Origin: an uncultured Dehalococcoidia bacterium
Lineage (GTDB): Bacteria; Chloroflexota; Dehalococcoidia; Lucifugimonadales; Australimonadaceae
DNA: 64,000 nucleotides
Assembly (NCBI GenBank): GCA_958295525.1
Contig: OY282355.1
Span: 524,260-588,259, forward strand
Reading direction: 5' to 3'
In this document: in pieces, positions 14,051 through 22,645 of the stretch
Position numbering within the stretch: the first letter of the stretch is position 1
Layout: each line of letters opens with the position of its first letter
Translations under genes and position numbers: made by a program
Notes under the pieces: generated by a model
The model's database searches: none
Told to the model about the DNA's origin: nothing
The model's input: the letters and a program-made list of their open reading frames with translations, nothing else

Positions 14051-16345
14051 ATGCGTTACGCTGCGCGGGGTTCAGGGTTGCGGGCGGCGCTTGCGCCGCA
14101 CTGGGGCGCGCTCCTCGCGCTCGCGCTGTTCTTGGCGGCGGGGCTCGCCGTCCTCGACGACTACGGGGTTACGGTGGACGAGCGGGCGCAGAGAAGCCAC
14201 GCAATAGCGACTCTCGCGCATTTGCAAGGAGACGCCGACGCGCTGCCCCCCGGCCACGACAAATTCTACGGGATGGCGTTCGAGTTACCGCTTCTGCTCG
14301 TTGAGCGCGCTTTCGGACTGCAGGACACCCGAGAGATTTACCTCTCCCGCCATTTGCTAACCCACTTGGTCTTTCTGTCCGGGGGGCTGTTCGCCTACCT
14401 CCTCGCGCGGCGGCTGTTCGCCGACAGAATTCTCGCGCTCTTCGCGATGCTCTTTTTCCTCTTGCACCCACGCCTATACGCGCACTCGTTGCCCGGCAGC
14501 ATAGACATTCCGTTTCTCGTGCTGTTCATCATCGCGCTCTACCTGGCGCATCGGGCGTTCCGAAGAGACAGGATTTCCACGTTCGTTCTGCTGGGCGCCG
14601 GAGTTGGGGCGCTCGTCAATCTCCGCATTATGGGGGTCGTCTTGCTCGCGGCGATTCCCGCGATGCGGGCGCTCGACTTCGCGTTCGTGCAAGGGTGGGC
14701 GGAGCGCAAGCGCATCGTCTTGACGACGGGGGCGTTCGCGCTGGCTGGCGGCCTCACGGCCTACGTTCTATTGCCGTACCTCTGGGGCGACCCGGCCGGA
14801 CGCTCCGTTGAATGGTGGACAACGCTCTCCAATCATCCACATAAGATACTCGAGTTATTCCGGGGGATGCTGTATGAGAGCGCGCGCGTTCCGGCGGACT
14901 ACATTCCGGTTTGGTTCTCCATTACGAGCCCGCCGTTCGTGCTGCTGCTGGGCGTGATTGGCGCCGCCGCGGTCATCGCGGGATGCGTTAGGGCGCCCGT
15001 TCGGGCGCTTCGGAACACGCGCCTGCGCTTCGGCTTGCTGACGGCTGGTTGCTTCACTTTGCCTATCCTCGCCGTGATTCTGCTGGACGCCAACGTCTAC
15101 GACGGATGGCGGCAGATGTACTTTCTCTGGGCGCCGTTTTCGCTGTTGGGCGTGTTTGGGCTGCGACGGCTCGTCTCAACGCTCGGGCAAGCGCGGCTGC
15201 GGGCGGCGGTCTACGGGGCGGCGGGGGCGGGATTGATCGCAACGCTCGTTTCAATGGCGTTGATTCATCCGAATCAGCATATCTCCTTCAACTTTTTCGT
15301 GGACAGGACAACCCCGGAACATCTCGGCGCCCAGTACAGGATGGAGCACTGGAAGCGCACGTCGCGGCAAGCGCTCGAATGGTTGCTTGAGCGAAACGCA
15401 TCCTCTCCGGTGAAGGTGAATCCGTCCGACTTCGGCAGCATGGCGGGACGCAACGCGCGGATTCTGCCCGAAGCCGCTAGTGACCGCGTGTTCACCGCGA
15501 CGGACGCCAAGGCGCTCACTTTAGCATACGGGCCTGCGGCGGACGAGGAGCGAGCGCTCTACGCGCTGAAAGTCTACGGCAGCACGGCCGCGTCCCTCTC
15601 TGAGAAAGCCGATCTGCGGGCAGCCTACGCCGCCGCCAAGACGAGCGAACCGATACTCCGCTCCGTGTTCGACGTCCACCACGTGAACGGCGCGCTCGTC
15701 TACGTCAAGGAGCCTTGCGGCGAGGCCGATGCAACTGGCCGCTTCCAGTTGTGGGTCGTTCCTGAGCAGGAGTCCGATCTAACCGGCGTATGGGCGCGGC
15801 TCGGATACGAGGACCGCGATTTCCTCTTTTCCGGGCACGGCGCGGTTTTCGACGGGAAGTGCGTCGCTTCCGTTCCTCTGCCTTCCTACGCCGTCGCCTC
15901 CGTCCGGTTGGGGCAATGGCCGCCGTGGTCGATGGGCGTCGAGACGCCGTTATGGGGGTCCGACGCCGTGTTGGATCCGGACGCGTGGAGGGCGGCGCAT
16001 CAGGCCGCCGTTTCCGGAGAGCCGCTGGCGCGCTCGGTGTTCGATCTGTATCTCGACGACGGCGAGGTTGTCTACGTGAAAGAGCCGTGCGGGCAAGCGG
16101 ACACAGAGACGCGATTCTTCCTGCACGTCGTTCCTGAGCGGGTGGAGGATTTGCCGAGAGAGCGTCGGGGTCACGGCTTCGATAATCTGGACTTCTCTTT
16201 CTTCCTGCGCGGCGGGCATTTCGACGGCAAGTGCCTGGCTCGCGTCCCGCTCCCCGGCTACGCCATCGCGTCCATCCGAACGGGGCAGTTCGTCGGCGGG
16301 GAAGGGGAATTGTGGCGGGAGGAATTCGCGGTCACTGGCGGATAA
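14051..16345 (+). CDS. Membrane glycosyltransferase-like protein (GT-C fold) with duplicated C-terminal domain
   Basis: The 764-residue protein has about ten helices in residues 1-420, with an early acidic loop motif (DDYGVTVDERAQRSH) like the D-D/E of PMT-type GT-C transferases that use lipid-linked sugars. An extracytoplasmic region of about 340 residues follows. Its last 240 residues contain two copies of a roughly 95-residue unit: RSVFD, then VYVKEPCG, then FDGKC-A-VPLP-YA-ASIR-GQ. Each unit has two cysteines (EPC and GKC). The acceptor is unknown. No glycan cluster surrounds it. Catalytic assignment is by topology and the acidic motif only. Confidence 0.65.
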   Translation: MRYAARGSGLRAALAPHWGALLALALFLAAGLAVLDDYGVTVDERAQRSHAIATLAHLQGDADALPPGHDKFYGMAFELPLLLVERAFGLQDTREIYLSRHLLTHLVFLSGGLFAYLLARRLFADRILALFAMLFFLLHPRLYAHSLPGSIDIPFLVLFIIALYLAHRAFRRDRISTFVLLGAGVGALVNLRIMGVVLLAAIPAMRALDFAFVQGWAERKRIVLTTGAFALAGGLTAYVLLPYLWGDPAGRSVEWWTTLSNHPHKILELFRGMLYESARVPADYIPVWFSITSPPFVLLLGVIGAAAVIAGCVRAPVRALRNTRLRFGLLTAGCFTLPILAVILLDANVYDGWRQMYFLWAPFSLLGVFGLRRLVSTLGQARLRAAVYGAAGAGLIATLVSMALIHPNQHISFNFFVDRTTPEHLGAQYRMEHWKRTSRQALEWLLERNASSPVKVNPSDFGSMAGRNARILPEAASDRVFTATDAKALTLAYGPAADEERALYALKVYGSTAASLSEKADLRAAYAAAKTSEPILRSVFDVHHVNGALVYVKEPCGEADATGRFQLWVVPEQESDLTGVWARLGYEDRDFLFSGHGAVFDGKCVASVPLPSYAVASVRLGQWPPWSMGVETPLWGSDAVLDPDAWRAAHQAAVSGEPLARSVFDLYLDDGEVVYVKEPCGQADTETRFFLHVVPERVEDLPRERRGHGFDNLDFSFFLRGGHFDGKCLARVPLPGYAIASIRTGQFVGGEGELWREEFAVTGG

Positions 16346-16362
16346 AGCGCGGCGCTCCGGCG

Positions 16363-16548
16363 TCAGGAGGGATAGCCTGGCGGGAGAAGGTTAGGGATGC
16401 CGCCGCGAATGGGGTAGGCCGCGCCGCAGGAGCCGCAGGCGAGCGTTCCCGCGATGACCTCGCCATCGTCAGCGGCCTGCTCAACGGCGAGCGTGAGCGG
16501 CGCGTTGTCCACCGGGCAAGCGAAGATGTCCGCGAGTTCAGGCTGCAT
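16363..16548 (-). CDS. Trm112-like zinc-ribbon protein
   Basis: This 61-residue protein reads DIFACPVDNAPL, then ACGSCGAAYPIRGGIPNLLP, the pattern of bacterial Trm112/YcaR proteins (CPxC-like first knuckle, CxxCxxxYPIRxGIPxLLP). The first pair has only one cysteine (CPVD rather than CPxC), so zinc binding may be weakened. It starts 18 nt after the CopD-like stop, on the same strand. Trm112-like proteins often act as small partners or stability factors; the partner here is unknown. Confidence 0.8.
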   Translation of the reverse strand: MQPELADIFACPVDNAPLTLAVEQAADDGEVIAGTLACGSCGAAYPIRGGIPNLLPPGYPS

Positions 16549-16565
16549 TAGGGGTTCTCCGCTCC

Positions 16566-17024
16566 TTAGGTCTCGACCACGCGCAGAAGGTCGGACGCCA
16601 GAAATATGATAACGCCCAAGACGACGATCATATTGACGTGGCCGAGCGCGCGGGCAATCGCGCGAATGCGTCCGGCGGGTTGGGCGGCGGCTTCGAGCAG
16701 CCGTTTGCGGCGGCTGATTGCGATGAAGAACATCCACGCGGAGAGCGCGACCTTGACGGCGATGAGGGCGACGTAGCGAGGCGCGACGGACGGCTCGGAG
16801 ACGCTGGCGAAGAAGAGCGCCGCGCCGCTCACGGCGATGACCCACATTGCGAGGACGGCGGCCTTGCCGAAGCGCTCGCCGATGGCGCGGGCGTGCTCGG
16901 CGGACAGCGCTCCGCTGCGGACGTTGGGGCGGACGGCGAGCCAGTAGAAGATTCCCCCGCCGACCCATACGACGGCGGCAAGCGTGTGCGCCCAACGGAT
17001 AGCGAGGAGAACGGCGTCGGCCAT
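16566..17024 (-). CDS. CopD-like four-helix membrane protein
   Basis: The 152-residue integral membrane protein starts MADAVLLAIRWAHTLAAVVW, with a conserved helix-1 His (RWAH), further helices, and a final segment containing ALGHVNMIVVLGVI. Four hydrophobic helices with helix-borne histidines resemble the CopD/DUF2269-type heme- or copper-associated family. The open frame runs to 18533 only as antisense of aroE. The start at 17024 fits TACTAT 6 nt upstream. It is the first gene of a pair with the Trm112-like protein. Confidence 0.7.
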   Translation of the reverse strand: MADAVLLAIRWAHTLAAVVWVGGGIFYWLAVRPNVRSGALSAEHARAIGERFGKAAVLAMWVIAVSGAALFFASVSEPSVAPRYVALIAVKVALSAWMFFIAISRRKRLLEAAAQPAGRIRAIARALGHVNMIVVLGVIIFLASDLLRVVET

Positions 17025-17030
17025 AGGAGA

Positions 17031-17036
17031 ATAGTA
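17031..17036 (-). promoter_or_regulatory. Putative leaderless -10 box of the CopD-like gene
   Basis: TACTAT on the minus strand ends 6 nt before the ATG at 17024, matching the spacing seen at many starts in this window. Confidence 0.5.
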
Positions 17037-17275
17037 GGCGAGCGCAGGCGGTTCGGCAATGCGCGGGGCGGCGGGACGCAGTCTACTTGGAGACGGGGCT
17101 GCGCCCCGCCCGGGGTTCCTGAATTGGAGAGACGATGCGCGTTGCGCCCTGCCCGGCGCTTTGCGCGTCTCTAGGATTCCCGCCTGCGCGGGAATGACGG
17201 AATGGGGGGCGATGCGCTGCGCGGGGAGGGCGGGGCGAGGGGGCGAGGCTCCCGCCTGCGCGGGAACGACGATGC
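17037..17275. repeat. Divergent intergenic region with two palindromic repeats
   Basis: Two copies of the dispersed palindrome lie at about 17172-17199 and 17247-17271. GGAGACGGGGCTGCGCC (from about 17090) and GAGACGATGCGC (from about 17130) resemble the companion sequence seen beside repeats elsewhere. The second palindrome abuts the aroE -10 box. Confidence 0.8.
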
Positions 17276-17281
17276 TAAACT
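17276..17281 (+). promoter_or_regulatory. Putative leaderless -10 box of aroE
   Basis: TAAACT ends 7 nt before the aroE ATG at 17289. No ribosome site is left if transcription starts there. Confidence 0.45.
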
Positions 17282-17288
17282 CCCTCCT

Positions 17289-18395
17289 ATGGCTACTCTC
17301 GCGGATTTGCAACGCTGGCTCGACAATCCGCTGCCCGCTGAGGCGGCGGAGCGCGCGCTGCTGTCGGGCTCGATGGGCGAGTCGCCGTCGAAGTACTCGC
17401 GCAGCCCTGCGATGTGGAACGCGGCGTTCCGCGACGTTGGCCTCGACGCGGCGCACGCGCCGTTCGACGTCCGTCCGGAGCATCTCGCGGGGTTCGTCGA
17501 GGCCGCGCGCGCGCTCCCCGGCTTTATGGGGTCGAACGTCACCGTGCCGCACAAGTTGGCGATTATGCCGCTGCTCGACGAGATAGACCCCATCGCGCGG
17601 GAGATCGGCGCGGTCAATACGTTTCTGCTCGCGGAGGACGGGAGGCTCATCGGGTTCAACACGGACGCCGACGGCCTGATCGCAAGCATGCTGCGTCCGC
17701 TGCCCGGCAAGGCCGAGCCGTTCCTGCCGTCGCTCGATGGACGCGACGTTCTGCTGCTGGGGGCGGGAGGCGCGGGGCGCGCGGCGGCGTTCGCGCTCGC
17801 CCGCGAGATCGGAGGCGGGTCGCTGCTGCTGACGAACCGCTCGCCGGAGCGTGCGGCGGACCTCGCGGCGCAGGCGGCGGCCGCTACGGGCGCGAGCGTG
17901 TCGGCGGTCGGTCAGGAGGAAGTGCTGGCCGCCGCGCTGCGGATGGACGTCATCGTCAACGCATCCACGGTCGGGCAGTCCGGCGTCCGGCGGCTGGGCG
18001 GAGGCGAGGCGACGTCGCTCGAGGCGTTTTCGTCGCTTGCGCCCGCGTCGCCCGCCGTCGTCGCCGACGATGGGGACGAGGCGGCGTTTCGGCGCGAGTG
18101 GTTCGCGCAATCGGCGGACGCCGTCGCCGAAAACAACGCGCGCTCGGCGGAGACCATCGCGTCGTGCAAGCCGGAGGCGGCGTTCGTAGACGCCGTGTAC
18201 TCGCCGGACGAGACCGTTCTGCTGCGGCAGGCGCGCCTCTCCGGGCGCAAGACGCTGAACGGCAAGGGGATGCTCGTGATGCAGGCGGCGTTTTCGTTCG
18301 TTCACCGGATGACGCGCCGCCATCTGCAAGCCGCCGGCCTCGACCCCGACGCGCTCTACGACCGCGTGGTGGCGGTGATGGCGGAGGCGTTCTAG
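17289..18395 (+). CDS. aroE: Shikimate dehydrogenase, extended form
   Basis: AroE reduces 3-dehydroshikimate with NADPH in aromatic amino-acid synthesis. Substrate-site residues are present: YSRSP near residue 36-40 (Ser37, Ser39), GSNVTVPHK with catalytic Lys89, GAVNTF, and GFNTDADG with Asp126. The dinucleotide loop is GAGGAGRAAAF, and LNGKGMLVMQAA is the C-terminal helix. At 368 residues it is about 100 longer than usual. Extra sequence includes a long stretch between NASTVGQSG and the FVDAVYSP strand (about residues 240-300). An in-frame start at 17202 would translate repeat DNA and is rejected. Confidence 0.9.
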   Translation: MATLADLQRWLDNPLPAEAAERALLSGSMGESPSKYSRSPAMWNAAFRDVGLDAAHAPFDVRPEHLAGFVEAARALPGFMGSNVTVPHKLAIMPLLDEIDPIAREIGAVNTFLLAEDGRLIGFNTDADGLIASMLRPLPGKAEPFLPSLDGRDVLLLGAGGAGRAAAFALAREIGGGSLLLTNRSPERAADLAAQAAAATGASVSAVGQEEVLAAALRMDVIVNASTVGQSGVRRLGGGEATSLEAFSSLAPASPAVVADDGDEAAFRREWFAQSADAVAENNARSAETIASCKPEAAFVDAVYSPDETVLLRQARLSGRKTLNGKGMLVMQAAFSFVHRMTRRHLQAAGLDPDALYDRVVAVMAEAF

Positions 18396-18462
18396 CCGCG
18401 CTCGCCAGCGCCTCTTGGGTTCCCGGCTAGGAGGGAAAATCCCGGCAAGTCGCGCAAGACGC

Positions 18463-18490
18463 TTGACCCTCGCGGCCAGTATGTGATAAT
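18463..18490 (+). promoter_or_regulatory. Promoter of the cytochrome oxidase operon
   Basis: TTGACC (18463-18468), a 16-nt spacer ending in TGT, then GATAAT (18485-18490), forming an extended -10. The predicted start near 18497 leaves about 30 nt of leader before the coxB GTG. Confidence 0.7.
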
Positions 18491-18526
18491 CATAACAATC
18501 GCGCCTTTCGCCGGCGCAGACCTGCC

Positions 18527-19657
18527 GTGACAATCAACATTCGCACAGACAGCGCCGCGCCCCGAACGGGCCGCGCCCCAACCTCGCTCCGGTTCGCCGC
18601 AGCCGCGCTCGCCGCCGTTGCGCTCGCCGCGCTCCTCGCCGCGTGCGACACGCCGCAGACGACGTTCGAGCCGCGCTCCGACGCCGCCCAGCGCGTCCAC
18701 ACCATCTACATCTTCGTCATCGTCGCCGCCAGCATCGTGGGCTTCCTGGTTCTCGCGGCGATGGCGTACATCCTCGTCAAGTACCGCGAGCGCCCAGGGC
18801 GCGTCCCCCAGCAGATCCACGGGAACAACACCCTGGAGATCACGTGGACGGTCGTCCCCATCCTCATCCTCGTCGCCATCGCCGTCCCCACCATCATCTG
18901 GATCGCCGGAACGACGCAGCCGGCCGACGACGACGCGCTTCACGTGACCGCCGTCGGCCATCAGTGGTGGTTCGAGTTCCGCTACCCCGGGCTCGGCCCG
19001 GACGGCGGCGACCTCGTGACCGCCAACGAACTCCGCATCCCCGTGGGCAGGCAGGTCGCCATCACGCTGGAGGCGAAAGACGTCATTCACTCGTTCTGGG
19101 TTCCGCGCCTCGTCGGCAAAACGGATATGGTGCCGAACCGGGTGAACCAACTGGAGAAATTCAAGGCGACGGAGATCGGCGAGTTCTACGGGCAATGCGC
19201 GGAGTTCTGCGGATCCGCCCACGCGCTGATGCGCTTCCGCGTCCACGTGGACTCGCACGCCGACTTCGACCGATGGGTCGCCAGCATGAACGCTCCGCCG
19301 GAGGCGCCTGCGGTGGGCAGCGCGGAGGAAGGCGGATTGCGCGTGTTCCGCGCCCAGTGCGCCACTTGCCACACGATTCAGGGCGTCTCGGAGGGCGCCG
19401 ACGGCCCGAATCTCACGCTCTTCGGCGACCGCGCGACCGTCGGCGCGGGCATCCTCCCAAGCACGACGGCGAACGTGAAGGAGTGGGTGTCCGACGTCCG
19501 CGCCCTCAAGCCGATTCCGGACCCCCGCGAGGTTCCTATCGAAGGCGTGTCGCGCGTGATGCCCACCTTCTACGTCGAAGACCCGGACAAAGACCTCCTC
19601 ACGGAGGCGCAGGTGGACCAGGTGACGGCCTACCTGCAGAGCCTCCGGTTGCGGTAG
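18527..19657 (+). CDS. coxB: Cytochrome c oxidase subunit II with fused cytochrome c (caa3 type)
   Basis: The 376-residue subunit II has a signal peptide with lipobox (LLAAC), two membrane helices, and the CuA domain. CuA ligands appear in FYGQCAEFCGSAHALM together with the earlier VIHSFWVP histidine. A C-terminal cytochrome c domain has the heme motif CATCH and the axial methionine in RVMPTF. Fusion of cytochrome c to subunit II marks caa3-type oxidases, which take electrons directly from a quinol-cytochrome c reductase or alternative complex III. A GTG start follows a clear promoter. First gene of coxB-A-C-D-ctaG. Confidence 0.95.
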   Translation: MTINIRTDSAAPRTGRAPTSLRFAAAALAAVALAALLAACDTPQTTFEPRSDAAQRVHTIYIFVIVAASIVGFLVLAAMAYILVKYRERPGRVPQQIHGNNTLEITWTVVPILILVAIAVPTIIWIAGTTQPADDDALHVTAVGHQWWFEFRYPGLGPDGGDLVTANELRIPVGRQVAITLEAKDVIHSFWVPRLVGKTDMVPNRVNQLEKFKATEIGEFYGQCAEFCGSAHALMRFRVHVDSHADFDRWVASMNAPPEAPAVGSAEEGGLRVFRAQCATCHTIQGVSEGADGPNLTLFGDRATVGAGILPSTTANVKEWVSDVRALKPIPDPREVPIEGVSRVMPTFYVEDPDKDLLTEAQVDQVTAYLQSLRLR

Positions 19658-19690
19658 CCTAGTAGAGAAGCAGGAAGAAGGCGGAAGGCG

Positions 19691-21574
19691 ATGGCTGCGA
19701 ACATAGGCATCCTCCGGCGGCCGGTCTCAACGGCGGGCGTATGGGGCTGGATAACCACCGTCGACCACAAGCGGATCGGCATCCTCTACGGCGTCACTGC
19801 GTTCGTCTTCTTCCTGATCGGCGGGATCGAGGCGCTGCTGATGCGCGTCCAACTCGCCCAGCCCGACAGCGAGTTCGTGGACGCGGGCACGTTCAACGCC
19901 CTCTTCACGATGCACGGCACGACGATGGTCTTTATGGTCGTGATGCCCGCAGGGGCGGCGTTCTTCAACTTCCTCGTTCCCCTGATGATCGGCGCGCGCG
20001 ACGTCGCCTTCCCCCGCCTCAACGCCCTCAGCTACTGGCTCTTCCTCTTCGGCGCCATCCTGATGAACTTCTCGTTCTTCAAGGCCGCCTTCCCCGATGT
20101 GGGCTGGTTCGGCTACGCGCCGCTCACGACTACCCCCTACACGCTCTCCAGCAGCACGGACTACTGGGTGCTGGGGCTGCAGGTGATGGGCATCGGCACC
20201 ACCGCGGCGGGCTTCAACTTCGTCATCACCATCCTCAACTTGCGCGCGCCGGGCATGACGCTGATGCGGATGCCGCTGTTCACGTGGATGACGCTCATCG
20301 TCTCCTTCCTCATCATCTTCGCGTTCCCCCCGCTCACGATCGCCCTGACGCTGCTGCTGTTCGACCGCTTCTTCGGAACGAACTTCTTCGACACCGTGGG
20401 CGCGGGCGCCGACCCGCTCCTGTGGCAGCACCTCTTCTGGATATTCGGGCACCCTGAGGTGTACATCCTCATTCTGCCCGCGATGGGCATCGTGTCCGAC
20501 ATCCTGCCGACGTTCTCGCGCAAGCCGCTCTTCGGCTACACGACGGTCGTGTTCGCGGGCGCGGTCATCGCGTTCCTCGGCTTCGGCGTCTGGGCGCACC
20601 ATATGTTCACCACCGGACTGGGCGCCTGGGCGACCGCCGCCTTCGCGGGCGCGACGATGGCCATCGGCGTGCCGACGGGCGTCAAGATATTCAACTGGCT
20701 CGCCACGCTCTGGGGCGGAAGCCTGCAGTTCAAGACGCCGCTCCTCTTCGCGCTCGGCTTCATCAGCATGTTTATGCTGGGCGGGCTCAGCGGCGTGATG
20801 CATGCCGCCGTCCCCGTCGACACCCAGCAGCAAGACACCTACTTCATCGTCGCCCACTTCCACTACGTCCTCTTCGGCGGCAGCATCTTCGGCCTCACGG
20901 CGGGAATCTACTACTGGTTCCCCAAAATGACGGGCAGAATGCTGAGCGAGCGGCTCGGCAAGGTTCACTTCTGGGTGATGCTCATCGGCTTCAATATGGC
21001 CTTTATGCCGATGCACGTGCTGGGCGTGCTGGGAATGCCCCGCCGCATCTACACCTACTCCGCCGACCAAAACTGGGCGGGGCTGAACCTTTTCGTGAGC
21101 GTCGGCGCGTTCGTCATCGCCGTCTCCATCCTGCTCCTCATCATCAACGTGCTCCGCTCCGTCAGGAAGGGCGAGAAGGCGGGAATGAACCCCTGGGCCG
21201 CCTCGACGCTGGAGTGGGCGATTCCCTCGCCGCCTCCGCACTACAACTTCGCGGTCATCCCGACCGTCCGCAGCCTGCATCCGCTGTGGGACGAGGAGGC
21301 CAACGCCGTGGAGCCCCCGCCGCTGCCCGCGCACGGCGAGCCCCATATGCCCAGCCCCTCCTACTGGCCCATCGTCGTCGCGTTCGGCGTTACGATGGTC
21401 TGCGGCGGGCTCCTGATCTGGCAAGCGAGCACGTGGCTCGGCCTCGCCGTCATCGCCGTCTCCGGCTTCATCGGTATGCGCGGCGTCTACGGCTGGGTGT
21501 TCGAGCCCGTCGCCGCCGAAGAGCACGCGGAACACGCCGAACACCCCGAGCGCGCCCCGGCGCACCACGCCTAG
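19691..21574 (+). CDS. coxA: Cytochrome c oxidase subunit I
   Basis: The 627-residue catalytic subunit of the terminal oxidase has heme and copper ligands in FTMHGTTMVF, FGHPEVYILILP, VWAHHMFTTGL and YFIVAHFHYVLFGG. The GHPEVY glutamate and the PTGVKIFNWLATLW lysine mark a type A1 enzyme with D- and K-type proton paths. At least twelve helices are followed by an extra C-terminal region with two more helices and a Glu/His-rich tail (EEHAEHAEHPERAPAHHA). It lies 33 nt after coxB. Confidence 0.96.
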   Translation: MAANIGILRRPVSTAGVWGWITTVDHKRIGILYGVTAFVFFLIGGIEALLMRVQLAQPDSEFVDAGTFNALFTMHGTTMVFMVVMPAGAAFFNFLVPLMIGARDVAFPRLNALSYWLFLFGAILMNFSFFKAAFPDVGWFGYAPLTTTPYTLSSSTDYWVLGLQVMGIGTTAAGFNFVITILNLRAPGMTLMRMPLFTWMTLIVSFLIIFAFPPLTIALTLLLFDRFFGTNFFDTVGAGADPLLWQHLFWIFGHPEVYILILPAMGIVSDILPTFSRKPLFGYTTVVFAGAVIAFLGFGVWAHHMFTTGLGAWATAAFAGATMAIGVPTGVKIFNWLATLWGGSLQFKTPLLFALGFISMFMLGGLSGVMHAAVPVDTQQQDTYFIVAHFHYVLFGGSIFGLTAGIYYWFPKMTGRMLSERLGKVHFWVMLIGFNMAFMPMHVLGVLGMPRRIYTYSADQNWAGLNLFVSVGAFVIAVSILLLIINVLRSVRKGEKAGMNPWAASTLEWAIPSPPPHYNFAVIPTVRSLHPLWDEEANAVEPPPLPAHGEPHMPSPSYWPIVVAFGVTMVCGGLLIWQASTWLGLAVIAVSGFIGMRGVYGWVFEPVAAEEHAEHAEHPERAPAHHA

Positions 21575-21607
21575 CGCGCGCCCTACGGAAGGAACTCGCC
21601 AAGCGGC

Positions 21608-22261
21608 ATGCAGTACGTAACCGGCATAGACGACCACCGCACCTCGACCGGGCTCGACAACCGGAAACTCCTTATGTGGGCGTTCCTGGGCTCCGACGTG
21701 ATGTTCTTCGGCACGCTCATCGGCACGCACCTCATCTACCGCAACCGCTCCCTCTCCGGCCCGCAGGAGGAAATCCTCAGCATCCCCATCACGACGGTCA
21801 GCACGTTCGTCCTCCTGATGAGCAGCCTGGCGATGGTGCTCGCGCTCGCGGCGATCCAGCGCGGCAATATGGGCGGCTTCCGCTTCTGGACGGTCGTCGT
21901 CGCCGTCTTCGGCTCCATCTTCATCGGCTTCCAAATGTTCGAATTCGCGGAGTTCGCCCACCTCGGCCTCACGCCCCGCACGAACCTCTTCGGCAGCACC
22001 TTCCTCGTAATGACCGGCTTCCACGGCGCGCACGTCACGGTCGGCATCCTCTGGATGTGGTCGCTCGTCTTCGCCTCGTTCAAGGGCAAGATTCACCAGG
22101 GCAACGCGCTGCAAGTGGAGATCGCCGGCCTCTACTGGCACTTCGTGGACATCGTCTGGATCGTCATCTTCGGCGTCGTCTACCTCATCGGCGCCTACGG
22201 AGCGGAAAACCGCGCGCTGGAGAGCGTCGAGCACGCCGCGCGCGCGGCAAGCCTCATCTAA
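21608..22261 (+). CDS. coxC: Cytochrome c oxidase subunit III
   Basis: The 217-residue protein has about five to six helices and typical subunit III segments: MWAFLGSDVMFFGTLIGTHL, EFAEFAHLG, TFLVMTGFHGAHVTVGILWM, and EIAGLYWHFVDIVWIVIFGVVYL near the end. It belongs to the five-helix bacterial form. AAGGAA precedes the ATG. It stabilises the oxidase core and supports proton uptake. Confidence 0.95.
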   Translation: MQYVTGIDDHRTSTGLDNRKLLMWAFLGSDVMFFGTLIGTHLIYRNRSLSGPQEEILSIPITTVSTFVLLMSSLAMVLALAAIQRGNMGGFRFWTVVVAVFGSIFIGFQMFEFAEFAHLGLTPRTNLFGSTFLVMTGFHGAHVTVGILWMWSLVFASFKGKIHQGNALQVEIAGLYWHFVDIVWIVIFGVVYLIGAYGAENRALESVEHAARAASLI

Positions 22262-22290
22262 CGCCTCGTCCAAAGGGAGAACGCACCGCT

Positions 22291-22599
22291 ATGGCCGCCG
22301 AGAGCGCGCATCACGAAGAGCACAACCACCCCGGGCCGCGGCAATACATCGTCATCGGGGCGATCCTCGCCGGCCTCACGCTGATCGAGTTCGGCGTGTT
22401 CTACCTCCAACTCGACCCCGCCCTGATGACCTGGATCATCCTCGTCCTCTCCACCTCCAAGTTCATGCTCGTCGTCGGCTACTTTATGCACCTCAAGTTC
22501 GACGACCTCCGCTTCTCCGCGCTGTTCTTCTCGCCGTTCGTGATAATGATCACCATCGCCGCCGTGCTGATGGCGCTCTTCTTCAACCTCACGCGCTAG
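22291..22599 (+). CDS. coxD: Cytochrome c oxidase subunit IV (caa3-type)
   Basis: This 102-residue protein has a His/Glu-rich N terminus and three helices: IVIGAILAGLTLIEFGVFYL, MTWIILVLSTSKFMLVVGYF, and a third near the C terminus. YFMHLKFD is the family signature. It lies 29 nt after coxC and completes the four-subunit oxidase. The longer open frame from 21214 is a shadow of coxA and coxC joined to this real gene. Confidence 0.92.
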   Translation: MAAESAHHEEHNHPGPRQYIVIGAILAGLTLIEFGVFYLQLDPALMTWIILVLSTSKFMLVVGYFMHLKFDDLRFSALFFSPFVIMITIAAVLMALFFNLTR

Positions 22600-22612
22600 G
22601 CGGAGCGCTGCG

Positions 22613-22645
22613 ATGAATCCCTCCGGCCGCGGCGCCGCAGCGTGA
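22613..22645 (+). CDS. Possible 10-codon leader ORF before ctaG
   Basis: An ATG at 22613, preceded by GGCGGAG, opens MNPSGRGAAA and stops in a TGA that overlaps the ctaG GTG start (GTGA, 22642-22645). It could couple ctaG translation to ribosomes arriving from coxD. It may be chance; nothing else supports it. Confidence 0.3.
   Translation: MNPSGRGAAA

Noticed and set aside
19727..22273. 848-codon open frame antisense to coxA and coxC
   Set aside because: Composition is Glu/Asp/Arg/His biased as expected for the antisense of GC-rich genes; the opposite strand holds clear oxidase subunits.
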